Origin: CAUYXS01 sp965248495 | GTDB taxonomy: Bacteria; Chloroflexota; Dehalococcoidia; Lucifugimonadales; Australimonadaceae | Direction: 5' to 3' | Assembly (NCBI GenBank): GCA_965248495.1 | Contig: CBDFJL010000003.1 | Coordinates: forward strand, 2,046,001-2,110,000 | Length of the DNA stretch: 64,000 nt | In this document: one piece after another, positions 8,191 to 16,520 of the stretch | Numbering within the stretch: the stretch's first letter is position 1 | Layout of the letters: each line of letters starts with the position of its first letter | The notes under the pieces: model-generated | Databases searched by the model: none | Told to the model about the DNA's origin: nothing | What the model saw: the letters and a program-made list of their open reading frames with translations, nothing else | Position numbers and translations under genes: made by a program

Positions 8191-8972
8191 CGCGTCAAGA
8201 TCGGACCTCGGGCGGGCAAGCTGGGGTCTAAGAGGCTGATCCCCGAACTCACTCCAGTCTTGGAAGCTTTGATGAGAACTGGGGCTCGCGTGTCGGTAAC
8301 CTCCAGCAGATAACCTAAGCGCTTGAAGCTTGCGCCATTGCCAATACGCTGGATGTCCTCGGCCAGAAGCACATCGTTGCGGTGCTCACTGCCAAGGTAG
8401 GTGTGCAGCACATCGGCCACATGACGAATGCCCCCACCTAGGGACGGCTCAGCGAGAATGTCCGCGACGGTATGCGAGGGGTCAGAGACATTGACCCGGG
8501 TCTGACCGCGCCAGACGGGCCTGATTGCGAACATCTTCTGCGCGGTGGCCCGCTTCACTCGGAACAGGAAGCTCTGAACCTCGACTGCCTTCCTTCTGAC
8601 CCGCCTCGTTGTGACGACGACGGTCTCTCGGAAAATCTGCTCAGTTAGGCCCCAGTGCTCACAGGCCGTCCAGCCTCCAATGTAGTAAGAAGGGCCGAAG
8701 AGCCTTGATGCGATGACCCATGGATCTTCGCGCCACAGGCTCGGCTCAGCGGTTTCCAAGGCTACGGGAGCGTAGAGCCCACGGCGGATACGGACCAGCC
8801 ACCCTCTATCGGCCAGATAGGCGAGGAACCTCTGGGTCCGCGGGATAGGAAACGGGAGGATGCTGGCAGCTTCGCGGACTGTGAATGGCCCTTTGACACC
8901 GCGGTATAGGAAAGTTAGGAGGCGCCGGTTCTTCTCAGATATCCCCTTGGGGGATGACCGAGTGCTATTCAT
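8139..8972 (-). CDS. abiEi: AbiEi-family antitoxin/transcriptional repressor
   Basis: A 277-residue partner of the toxin. The N-terminal winged helix (RRLLTFLYRGVKGPFTVREA, then LADRGWLVRIRRGLYAPV) is the DNA-binding part that autoregulates such operons. The rest matches the AbiEi C-terminal domain (YIGGWTACEHWGLT and a TVADILAEPSLGGG stretch). It is the first gene of the operon, and its ATG at 8972 lies about 40 bases from a palindrome that is a likely operator. The intact frame on both genes suggests a functional module within an otherwise decayed region. Confidence 0.88.
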   Translation of the reverse strand: MNSTRSSPKGISEKNRRLLTFLYRGVKGPFTVREAASILPFPIPRTQRFLAYLADRGWLVRIRRGLYAPVALETAEPSLWREDPWVIASRLFGPSYYIGGWTACEHWGLTEQIFRETVVVTTRRVRRKAVEVQSFLFRVKRATAQKMFAIRPVWRGQTRVNVSDPSHTVADILAEPSLGGGIRHVADVLHTYLGSEHRNDVLLAEDIQRIGNGASFKRLGYLLEVTDTRAPVLIKASKTGVSSGISLLDPSLPARGPILTRWNLRVNATIVPERVAV

Positions 8973-9014
8973 ACACCCTATCCTTCGGTACTGCGGAAGG
9001 TACTGCGCTTAAAG

Positions 9015-9038
9015 TATATCACTGTGCGATATAGTCAA
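9015..9038 (-). promoter_or_regulatory. Likely promoter and operator of the abiE operon
   Basis: TATATC (9015-9020) and GATATA (9028-9033) form a perfect six-base inverted repeat with a seven-base spacer. Reading the minus strand, TTGACT (9038-9033) can serve as a -35 element, with TATACT or TACTTT downstream as the -10. The palindrome lies between them, where a repressor would block transcription. AbiEi proteins are known to bind inverted repeats in their own promoter. The tract is distinctly AT-rich for this region. Confidence 0.55.
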
Positions 9039-9563
9039 AATGCACAACATTCTATTACGTCACGGTTACTGCGCTTTTGGTATTCGTCTGGGAGGCCATG
9101 AATCGATCCATGTCGTTTTCGAGTACGCATTGATTCGAAGACACGGTTAGGGTCGGCTGCCGCTACGCGGCGGTAAGTGTGCCGCTACTTCCCCAAAGAC
9201 GCCCAATTGGGAAGTCCCATGACCTCGTCGTGGCTTGGCGGTTCCAAGAAAGCGGCCTAGGTAGCATTGAGATTGCTCTTTCGTGGATATCCGGCAGCTT
9301 CAGGCCAATCCTGTCCACGAGTGGACACGTGGTGATTGTTGAAATGGACGACTCATTCGCGCAACATCTTTATCTCTTCGGCGAGATCATCGGTCCCCCG
9401 AAGTGCTCGGCGTCGACGAAGATGCACTCACCCTTGAAGTGGGCGGCGACGGGCACTTCACGCCCGGGCCTATCGGTCGTGGGTAACCTGACTACGTACA
9501 GCGTACTCGCCGGAGGAAAGCTTGCGGGTGGTGCTATCGAGGGGGCGGGTCGTGTTCCGGGCT
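9039..9563. other. Gene-poor stretch upstream of a degenerate HTH gene
   Basis: About 525 bases without a convincing gene. A long frame from 9179 to 9700 has implausible composition and overlaps the better-supported HTH frame, so it is not called. It may hold the decayed N-terminal part of a gene or regulatory DNA for abiE. Confidence 0.4.
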
Positions 9564-9614
9564 ATGGTACGCAGCCTGGGCGGGAACAAGTAATGGATCG
9601 AGCGTTGGAGTGCT

Positions 9615-9761
9615 ATGGAAAATTCCCTGAAAATAGTCGAGCGTGCTACTGGGACGGCGATCTCGAAGATCGAGAATGGCACGCGACCGGCGACGGGTAA
9701 GGAGATCAAGGCGCTGTGCCAGGCGCTCGGTGTCACGCCTGACTGGCTATTCGGCGACTAA
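9615..9761 (+). pseudogene. XRE-type HTH protein, probably truncated by a nonsense codon
   Basis: The 48 codons from ATG 9615 encode the core of a Cro/C1 helix-turn-helix: SLKIVERATGTAISKIENGT followed by KEIKALCQALGVTPDWLFGD. The first helix would lie upstream in the same frame (WIERWSAM preceded by MVRSLGGNK from 9564), but TAA at 9591-9593 interrupts it. It is therefore either a very small protein that starts at 9615 or a regulator killed by one stop codon. Confidence 0.6.
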
Positions 9762-9985
9762 GACAGCGCGCAGCCCCTAAGGGCGCGCAAGCCGGGTCCG
9801 ATGGCTGTGCCTCACATCCTCCAGGGGAACGAAATGGCCGGGTCAATATGAATCTAGCGATGACTTGCCAGGTGATCTGAAGAAGTCAGCCGAAGAGACG
9901 GAACTGATCTGCCAGCCATTCCTATTCGGTTTGCAGTTCATCGTCTCGGACACAGGCCGTGACCAGTCGTGTAGGGGGGTGTGAG

Positions 9986-10579
9986 ATGGCGCAGATCGAG
10001 ACGCATCTAAGGGCCGTCGGAGAATGTGTCAGCACCCTGGAGACCAGCGATCCCCGCTCACGGCAACGTCGGGCGGAACGCATGGCCCAGATTCCGGTGA
10101 TGACCATCCCTCTTGGTGTGAGGATCCCGAACAGGGCATCGCGCCTCTTGCTAGAAGCGGTCCACAGCTACATTGCTGGCTTCTACAGCGGAAGTGTCGC
10201 TGTCCTCGCAATCGCGGTGGAGTACTCCCTTCGCACGCTGACGGGATCTCAGTCGAATTCGAGGGCCGTGTTGGCGCTCGCGAAAGAGAAGGGAATTGTC
10301 GACGAAGATCAGGCGTGTGTTCTGCGCGCGGTCCAGCGCTACCGTAACGCCGTCGTGCACAGCGACCTGTCTCACCTGAGCGAGGGGCTGATGCTTACCG
10401 AGCAACCGGCGGTACTGATGGGAGACGGAGTTGAGGCAGCCGGGATCGCACAGGCGTTCATCCTCCACGAGGACGACGATAGGGATGTTGCTGCGGCACT
10501 GGCCGACGAGGCCAAGGTGGGCCGGCTGCTGATTGAGACTTGGGAGTTGCTGCCCAAGTTGTTCGCTAGTCGCCAGTGA
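9986..10579 (+). CDS. HEPN/DUF4145-like hypothetical protein
   Basis: A 197-residue, mostly helical protein. The central part (RLLLEAVHSYIAGFYSGSVA and AVEYSLRTLTG) followed by VQRYRNAVVHSDL (RYRNAVVH at about 118-125) resembles the DUF4145/HEPN-like fold, including an R-x-x-N...H arrangement seen in HEPN ribonucleases. A GGGGGG tract 7 bases upstream supports the ATG at 9986 over the GTG at 9959. A decayed homologue of its tail exists at 5465-5560. HEPN proteins are frequent in defence islands, but no NTase partner is adjacent. The family link is tentative. Confidence 0.6.
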   Translation: MAQIETHLRAVGECVSTLETSDPRSRQRRAERMAQIPVMTIPLGVRIPNRASRLLLEAVHSYIAGFYSGSVAVLAIAVEYSLRTLTGSQSNSRAVLALAKEKGIVDEDQACVLRAVQRYRNAVVHSDLSHLSEGLMLTEQPAVLMGDGVEAAGIAQAFILHEDDDRDVAAALADEAKVGRLLIETWELLPKLFASRQ

Positions 10580-10677
10580 GGGACTTGGCTCGAGCTACCG
10601 GATTCTGAAGGGCTGCGCGCGTTTCGCCAAGTTGTGACCGCCCTTGGGCCTAATCCCGTCCGTTTCGGCGGCAGCTG

Positions 10678-11268
10678 TTACTCGGCCTCCGAGCTGGAGG
10701 TGAAGCAGCGGATAAGGTCGTTTAGTCGCCTTATCTCGATGCGTCCCTTGATCTCTCTCAGTTGGAGTAGTGACTCAGCGACAGCTTCAACCGCTTCCCA
10801 GTGCCACCGAAGCGACGCTTCTGTCAGGTGCTCTAGCCATTTGAAGTGAGTGGTGGCTGCCTCTCCCGAATAGGGCATGCTCGTCGCCAACCGGACAATT
10901 TTCGTAGTGTCATCGTCTACTTGCCTACGCGGCCGGCGGCCCGACAGGAGCCGCTCTGCCGTGAGTCCCGCTAGAAGAATGGTGACCTCTCGGTCGAACC
11001 AACGAATCATCAACAGGGATTCATCGAAGGCGAAGAAACCTTTAGGGAGTGGCCCATTGACACATTCCCCCTGGACATCCTTTGTTGGCACGATAGAGAC
11101 CTTTCGGATGCTCCTGTTCTGAAGGTGACTCATGACCGCGTGCCCCGCCTCGTGGTAGGCAACTCGCACAGTCTGTGGGACTCGATTCCTCGCCGGTCGC
11201 ATGCTCGTCAAACCAGGTCGCTTACGTTCAGAGATCTCGTCACAGACCGCCTTCACCTTGTACACCAA
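10678..11268 (-). CDS. Stand-alone M41-like zinc peptidase domain protein
   Basis: About 196 residues. AYHEAGHAVMSHLQNRSIRK contains the HEAGH zinc-binding motif (residues 39-43) of the FtsH/M41 peptidase family, followed by the family's beta strand VSIVPTKDVQGE. A helical region (FDREVTILLAGLTAERLLSG, then a DDDTTKIVRLA stretch) corresponds to the M41 domain with its third metal ligand region. The AAA module and membrane helices of FtsH are absent. The start is uncertain (TTG 11268, GTG 11265 or ATG 11202). Such isolated M41-like proteins may act as free proteases or partner with a separate ATPase. Confidence 0.7.
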   Translation of the reverse strand: MVYKVKAVCDEISERKRPGLTSMRPARNRVPQTVRVAYHEAGHAVMSHLQNRSIRKVSIVPTKDVQGECVNGPLPKGFFAFDESLLMIRWFDREVTILLAGLTAERLLSGRRPRRQVDDDTTKIVRLATSMPYSGEAATTHFKWLEHLTEASLRWHWEAVEAVAESLLQLREIKGRIEIRRLNDLIRCFTSSSEAE

Positions 11269-11318
11269 GGCGATTTCTCGCGCTCCCGGCGACGGGGCAG
11301 CCGCGGCATGAAGCGACT

Positions 11319-11842
11319 CTAGTAGGAGCCATCACGGTCGCGCCGCTCTATCAGAAGATCCAACTCGGCGCGCCCCATTCGGAAATCGTTCGCTCCGTGT
11401 CGCATGTAGAATCCTCTCCCGCGCATCTCATGCGGTTTGCTTCTGCTCTCTGGGACCTCCACCACGACTACGGATTGTTCGTTCACTGTCAGAGTCTCGA
11501 TTCGTGCATCTATCGGCGGGTTGCATCGCTCGGCCAAGAACTTGTGTACTCGTTCAACGGCGTCGGGCAGCCCACATCCTTGGATGCTTCCGTCATCGGT
11601 GACGCCGACAAAGACCCTTCCACCTGCCTGGTTGGCGAACGCTACAGCGGAGACGGCAATCTCCTCGCGGTTTTTTCGTGGAGTGCACCAGGTTTGAACT
11701 CCACGTGGAGCCCTTCTCCTCCGTGGATAAGAAACTCCACCCATCGTGGGTCTGTCTCGTCTAGGTAGGTGTGCTCGCCTATGTCGTAGGGACGGATTGA
11801 CACGACATTGACGCCATCCGTTTTTCCCCATGGAGAAGGCAT
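11319..11842 (-). pseudogene. Schlafen/AlbA_2-domain protein, frameshifted at an A6 run
   Basis: Two overlapping minus-strand frames together encode one AlbA_2 domain. The first (start 11842) gives RWVEFLIHGGEGLHVEFKPG. The second, one base out of phase, gives NREEIAVSAVAFANQAGGRV, FVGVTDDGSIQG and a C-terminal GFYMRHGANDFRMGRAEL. The switch occurs at a run of six T on the plus strand (11671-11676), that is AAAAAA in the mRNA, where a -1 slip would restore the frame. It may be a real mutation, a homopolymer error or programmed frameshifting. Its 5' end overlaps the 284-residue gene upstream by 64 bases, suggesting one operon. Confidence 0.65.
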
Positions 11843-12633
11843 AGCTCGACGTCGGTAGGCAACAGCCCCAGTTCGAGTCCGCTGGCGACCTCGGCCAATC
11901 CCACGTCGGCGTGGTACGTATCGGCCCCGTTCGAGGCGAACACCTTCACAAACAGCTGATCCTCCGTCGCGAGTGCCGCTTCCACCTGCGCCGACAGTCG
12001 CGTCGTTGCGATTCGAAGGTCCCCAATACGGGCTCTGAAGTCCGGGAGCAGGATTAACACTGACCCCACGAGGGCGTTGGCCTCCTGGAGGTCGAGGTCG
12101 AACATGTGACGAACCAGATGGTGCGCATCAGGGTAGAGCGGCAGCCCGGGTCTCAGGAGGTGGTCATGAGGGAACCCGCGGCGCTCAAAGTGCCCTTGAT
12201 ACTGGTAGAGCGTCGCGGGCCACTCACTCTTGATGTGCCGGTCCCGGGAGTTCACGTGCCGCGAGAGCTGCGTGTGAATTGCTGCCATGTTCGCTTGGAG
12301 GGCAGACGTTCGGGCCACGAAGGTGTCGATCGAGATGACGCCCTGGAGGTAACACCGCTCGATGAGACCGGCCAATTCGTGCGGATCAAGCCTCCACTGG
12401 GCATACAACACATCCCCGTAGTCCAGCCAGTGAGCCGCCTCGGTGGGCGCTTCCCTGTTTGCTGTGACACGGGAGATGCCGTTGCGCCACGTGCCGTCGG
12501 CCTCTCGAATGAACAATCCTTGGACAAGGCCGTGGTCGTACTGCCCCACTCTCGCCTCAAGCGTCCGGCGGATCGCCGCAAGCGCGGATAGGTCACCTGG
12601 CGCGAGCTCTACCTGCTGCACAACACACTCCAC
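11779..12633 (-). CDS. Hypothetical protein upstream of the AlbA_2 gene
   Basis: A 284-residue protein of normal composition with no recognised family. The C-terminal third (VEAALATEDQLFVKVFASNG, then YHADVGLAEVASGLELGLLP) has alternating strands and helices. GTG at 12633 is the likely start. It overlaps the start of the AlbA_2 frame, so the two are probably translationally coupled and act together. It diverges from the membrane-protein gene at 12787, leaving about 150 bases for promoters. Confidence 0.6.
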   Translation of the reverse strand: MECVVQQVELAPGDLSALAAIRRTLEARVGQYDHGLVQGLFIREADGTWRNGISRVTANREAPTEAAHWLDYGDVLYAQWRLDPHELAGLIERCYLQGVISIDTFVARTSALQANMAAIHTQLSRHVNSRDRHIKSEWPATLYQYQGHFERRGFPHDHLLRPGLPLYPDAHHLVRHMFDLDLQEANALVGSVLILLPDFRARIGDLRIATTRLSAQVEAALATEDQLFVKVFASNGADTYHADVGLAEVASGLELGLLPTDVELCLLHGEKRMASMSCQSVPTT

Positions 12634-12786
12634 AATGGGTTGACGAGATGTCTAGCAGCATAAGCCTCGGACGCACAAGAAGCTGGAGACACCCGTACGT
12701 GATCGTGGCCCAGATGTCGACCATCAGAAGGTGCGGAAGTCCAAGCGTGCCAGCTGGGCGAGACGAGCGGTCGTGTCGCGCCCATA

Positions 12787-13368
12787 ATGGTCAACGAGAT
12801 GCTTGGCTCAAGGCTCAAAGCAGGCGCTCGATGGCTCACCGCATGGTCAATGCGTATGGCCGTGCGACGCCTTCGTAACGAATTCGGACCGGCAAAGGAG
12901 AGGTGGACGAAGGGCCTCAAGGGTCGGGACGGCTGGGTCGACCTAATCGGGGCCGGAATTGTCTTCTACGGACTCCGGGCATGGGCATTCGATCAGGGCG
13001 TCCTGTTCGGCGTGGCCTTTGTGATGGCCGCCGTCCTGGCGATTCTTCGTGGCCACATCTTCACGCACCCCCTTCAGCTGGTTGGGGTCGGCGTTGCGAC
13101 CGTCATCGCAGTCCAGGTCATTCCGGACCTTCGCTCAGCAGGTCTGTCGGCTCTCTTGCGGGGGGAGGTCATCGCAGGCGTTGTCATCTTGGCGGTCATG
13201 CTAAGGCTACGATTGCTCAAACAGGACATTGAAACCGGGGAACTATGGAGGGGCGGTGGCAAGGATGCCTCGTCGTCTCGCCGAACGCGGAGTGGGCCAA
13301 CCAAACGAGGAGTCAAACGCCGTGGATCCGCTGCCGCGGGGGCGGGAGACTCGGCTAAGCGGAGATAA
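12787..13368 (+). CDS. Membrane protein with basic C-terminal tail
   Basis: A 193-residue protein. After an amphipathic N-terminus there are three to four hydrophobic segments (around WVDLIGAGIVFYGLRAW, GVLFGVAFVMAAVLAIL, LVGVGVATVIAVQVI and VIAGVVILAVML). The last 40 residues are rich in Lys, Arg, Gly and Ser and look disordered. It ends two bases before the NYN gene, so the two are almost certainly co-transcribed and may place the nuclease near the membrane. No named family. Confidence 0.65.
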   Translation: MVNEMLGSRLKAGARWLTAWSMRMAVRRLRNEFGPAKERWTKGLKGRDGWVDLIGAGIVFYGLRAWAFDQGVLFGVAFVMAAVLAILRGHIFTHPLQLVGVGVATVIAVQVIPDLRSAGLSALLRGEVIAGVVILAVMLRLRLLKQDIETGELWRGGGKDASSSRRTRSGPTKRGVKRRGSAAAGAGDSAKRR

Positions 13369-13370
13369 GC

Positions 13371-14297
13371 ATGGCGGAAACCCAAGTTGCGGTCCTGATC
13401 GACTACGAGAATGTAGGACTGGCACCTATACGGGGGCTTTTCGACCAGTTGGCCGAAGTCGGGCGCATCACCATACGGAGAGCGTATGGCGATTGGTCAA
13501 AGGCCACCGGTAGCCGAGACCAACTTCTGGAATACGGTATCGAACCGGTGCATGTTTTCCAGTCGGCTGCGTCAGGCAAGAACGCGGCCGACATGCGTCT
13601 CGCCGTCGATGCAGTAGACCTCCTGCACCAGGCCCCGGTGGACGTATTCGTCATAGTTTCTGCCGACAGCGACTTCGTTCCTGTGGTGAACCGCCTCAGG
13701 GCGGGGGGCAAGACGGTGATCGGCGCTGGGCCTAGACCTACCGCGCCGTCGACACTGGTGAGGTCCTGTGACCGGTACTTGTTTCTCGATCAACTCGGCC
13801 GCGAGAAACCAGTAGCACCGAAAGCTGATGGCGATGCTCAAGAGCTGATCGTCCGCGCAGTACGGTCGACCATGGACGAACAGGGAGTGGTGAGCGGGAG
13901 CAAGCTTCACGAGACACTCCAACGCCTTGAACCCTCGTTCGATTATCGCTCGCTGGGCTACCCGACTTTCCTCCGCTTCCTTGAGACGTCACAGGAGATA
14001 CGAGTTACGCGCCCGAAAGGTTTGGGGGATGTGACTGTCAGATTAGTCGATGGGGCCTCAGGGGAGCCCGTCCCACCAGCCGACTGGGCTAAAGCAGTCG
14101 ACGACGCTTGGGCCAAACGTGCCCCGGCTGCAGGCACGTCGATTGCGGGGCCAAACGCTGCCGCCGATGCCGCGGCGGTCCTCCAAGTGCAGAAGCTCAG
14201 CGCTTCGCGTTTCAGCACGCTCCAAAGGCTGTTGGACGCTAGTTCGCACCTCTCGTCTCACTGGGCCCGCGAGGGGAACTCTGTGAGGCGCCGATAG
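13371..14297 (+). CDS. NYN-domain ribonuclease with OST-HTH/LOTUS domain
   Basis: A 308-residue protein. Residues 1-140 are a NYN (PIN-like) nuclease domain. VAVLIDYENV holds D11, NAADMRLAVD holds D74 and VIVSADSDFVPVV holds D99/D101, the usual acidic metal-binding set. Residues of about 153-228 (ELIVRAVRSTMDEQGVVSGS, then SLGYPTFLRFLE) match an OST-HTH/LOTUS RNA-binding domain. The Ala-rich tail is unrecognised. This architecture is known from bacterial RNA-processing and defence-associated proteins. The start ATG lies two bases after the stop of the membrane-protein gene. Confidence 0.88.
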   Translation: MAETQVAVLIDYENVGLAPIRGLFDQLAEVGRITIRRAYGDWSKATGSRDQLLEYGIEPVHVFQSAASGKNAADMRLAVDAVDLLHQAPVDVFVIVSADSDFVPVVNRLRAGGKTVIGAGPRPTAPSTLVRSCDRYLFLDQLGREKPVAPKADGDAQELIVRAVRSTMDEQGVVSGSKLHETLQRLEPSFDYRSLGYPTFLRFLETSQEIRVTRPKGLGDVTVRLVDGASGEPVPPADWAKAVDDAWAKRAPAAGTSIAGPNAAADAAAVLQVQKLSASRFSTLQRLLDASSHLSSHWAREGNSVRRR

Positions 14298-14482
14298 CTC
14301 TCTGAGCGTTTCGTTGTCCGGCCCCGAGATCGCGACGATTGGGTTGCTCGCGGACAGAGAGTGCCTGGGCGCGCGTACCAATGGGCGGGAGCACCCCGTT
14401 GAGCTAAGAAGCGCGTGGCATCGCCGCCAATGATGGATGATGACGAACTAGGAACGACCCTCGCTTTTGGGGCTGAGCAGGC

Positions 14483-15271
14483 ATGATCCGTCTCTATCAA
14501 GGTCCGGGCTCTGGCGAGATACAGCTCACGGGTCCGCATATGGAGCTTGATGCCTGGAGCAAACTGAAAGCCACCGTATGCGAACTCCTTAGCGTTCGCG
14601 GCCAGGAAGACGCGAGCCGACTCCTGGAATCGATACCATTCGAGATCCGCGAAGGAACCAACGGCTTCGGGGATGAGTTCTCACTCCTGTATGTCGAGAC
14701 CTCCGTTGACCAGTATGTCGAGCTGGCGAAGCTCGACGAGGATCCGTCGGTGAAGGCGAGTTTGCGTCAGATCGCTCGTGCCGTTTCGGAGGTGGGTCCC
14801 CCCATCCGGTTCATCGCCGTAGCTCTTCAGGACAGGGCTGCTCTTCAGGCGGTGAAGAACCCGACCCTATTGATCACGTCCGATATTGTTGAGCGAGCCC
14901 TGGCTGACAGCGAGCAGCTGATCCACAGCCGAGGTGCGCTCAGCGGGGCTGATCGCATTCACACAGCCCTCCACGGGTACCTGCGTGCCCTGTGTGAAAG
15001 GCACCACGTTGATGTGCCTCATGACGCGGCCATCACGGCCCTGTTCAAAGGACTGCGCCAGCACCCGGTCTTCATAGAAAACGGGCCGGCGGTCGCCCAG
15101 GTTCAGCGCATCACCCAGTCGATCGCCACCATCATCGACTCTCTCAATCCCCTCAGGAATCGGGCCACATTGGCGCACGCGAACGAAGCTGTGCTAGACG
15201 AGCCTGAGGCAATGCTTCTGATTAACGAGGTGAGGACACTCCTTCACTATCTCAACGCGAAGCTGAGTTAG
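14483..15271 (+). CDS. Abortive-infection family protein (Abi_C domain)
   Basis: A 262-residue protein. The C-terminal half matches the abortive-infection C-terminal domain. HSRGALSGADRIHTALHGYL is followed by a helical linker and then IIDSLNPLRNRATLAHAN, which has the R-N...H pattern of this HEPN-like family, and a terminal EAMLLINEVRTLLHYLNAKL helix. The N-terminal half (LDAWSKLKATVCELLSVRG onward) is not recognised. AbiJ-type proteins with this domain act in phage defence. It stands alone between a NYN gene and gene-poor sequence. Confidence 0.75.
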   Translation: MIRLYQGPGSGEIQLTGPHMELDAWSKLKATVCELLSVRGQEDASRLLESIPFEIREGTNGFGDEFSLLYVETSVDQYVELAKLDEDPSVKASLRQIARAVSEVGPPIRFIAVALQDRAALQAVKNPTLLITSDIVERALADSEQLIHSRGALSGADRIHTALHGYLRALCERHHVDVPHDAAITALFKGLRQHPVFIENGPAVAQVQRITQSIATIIDSLNPLRNRATLAHANEAVLDEPEAMLLINEVRTLLHYLNAKLS

Positions 15272-15535
15272 CCTTCTATGCGCAGGTCATCCGTTGGTTA
15301 GCGCTCAGCGGATAGGCGATAACCTGGTGACCAGCCCGAAGTCGTGCCGCGACGCCCTGGACGTTGATTGCAGGAACCACCTCATGGCTACCAGGGCAGT
15401 TTTTCCTGGAACGCCTGCATCTGTTCGCCAGTGGGCCCGTCACCTCTACTGGCGGCGACAGCCACTCGATGTCCGGCACCGGCAGCGTCCCTGCTACAGT
15501 AGCGGAACTGGGGCGGCTTCTGTGAACGTCGCCCG

Positions 15536-15856
15536 ATGGAACATTCGGACCCACCGTCGTCTGCTGACGTCGGACTGTGGAGTTGGGTCTGCCACTGTGG
15601 CGAGTCCGAGTCGCTCGTGATCGTGCGGGCCCACCGGTCCCGCGAGTCCTCACGCGTGAACCGACAACACCAGTCCGGCTTCGACGGCCACCACGTGAGC
15701 CAGTGGTTCGAGGTGTTGGCCTACCAGACCTTCGATGAACTAGACGAGGAGCAACCAGGCCAGGCACCAGGCGGAGCGAAGGCGTGCAGAGGCGTACCAA
15801 GCAGGGCAATTGGTGGGTCTAGGAGCGGTTGTCAGGTCCACGAACTACCCGACTGA
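15536..15856 (+). CDS. Small hypothetical protein, doubtful
   Basis: A 106-codon frame with a plausible middle part (SADVGLWSWVCHCGESESLV and DGHHVSQWFEVLAYQTFDEL) but a low-complexity tail. Its last 25 bases overlap the opposing small membrane-protein gene. No family and no clear ribosome binding site. Kept because the first 70 residues read like protein. The 260 bases before it hold nothing identified. Confidence 0.3.
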   Translation: MEHSDPPSSADVGLWSWVCHCGESESLVIVRAHRSRESSRVNRQHQSGFDGHHVSQWFEVLAYQTFDELDEEQPGQAPGGAKACRGVPSRAIGGSRSGCQVHELPD

Positions 15857-16137
15857 GAGGCCGCCTGGAATGCAGGTACCTTCGCCGCCTGACACACAGC
15901 AGTGGCACCCTCCGTCTGACCGGCTGCCGGGTAGGTCTCCCCACTCCAGGTGAGCCCTACGCAGTACCAGCGTGGCGACGATATGAGAATGAGGATCCAG
16001 ACGGCGATGATGACCGCAGCGCCACCGCCCGCGCCCAGCTCGATGCTAATCTCCGTCGAGACCGTGTCCGCCACGCTCTCCAGGCCGGCAATGACACCGC
16101 CGCCCACGGCGAGCGCGAACAGAAGGCCGACGAGCAT
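15832..16137 (-). CDS. Small two-pass membrane protein
   Basis: A 101-residue frame with two hydrophobic helices (MLVGLLFALAVGGGVIAGL at the start, and GGGAAVIIAVWILILISS near residues 37-54) and a C-terminal polar region with two cysteines. The ATG at 16137 may not be the true start. No family is recognised. Confidence 0.45.
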   Translation of the reverse strand: MLVGLLFALAVGGGVIAGLESVADTVSTEISIELGAGGGAAVIIAVWILILISSPRWYCVGLTWSGETYPAAGQTEGATAVCQAAKVPAFQAASQSGSSWT

Positions 16138-16520
16138 CGCAACTCGGCGTTCGCGAAGGGCCTGACGCCGGGTGCCGCGCCGGCATGGAGTACTTCAGCT
16201 CCATCGGCCGTAGCGACATCATCACTCGGTGGGGACGGTTCTCGGTCGACAACTCTGCCCGTCGTAGCACGAGCTGCGTTGCATCTTCTGCAATGTTTCT
16301 CCAGCGGCTCAGCGAGTGGACCCGCGCGGCACCTCTCCCAGCGTCGGCCGGCCGGCACTGTGGGAATCAGCGTTTACCAGCCGGGATTGGTGATTGCCAC
16401 CCGGCCATTCAGAAAGCTCTTCCCCAACGACCTCTGAATACGGTAGCGATGATTGGTGCGAGGGACGATAGGCGGCTGGGCTCCCGACCCGCCCCGGAAT
16501 CTGCAGCTCCAAGCACTTGC
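16138..16520. other. Intergenic stretch, nothing identified
   Basis: About 380 bases between the small membrane-protein gene and the AlbA_2 gene. Open frames here have shadow-like composition and no ribosome binding sites. Confidence 0.4.

Noticed and set aside
9179..9700. A 173-codon plus-strand frame before the small HTH gene
   Set aside because: Implausible composition, no ribosome binding site and overlap with a better-supported HTH frame.
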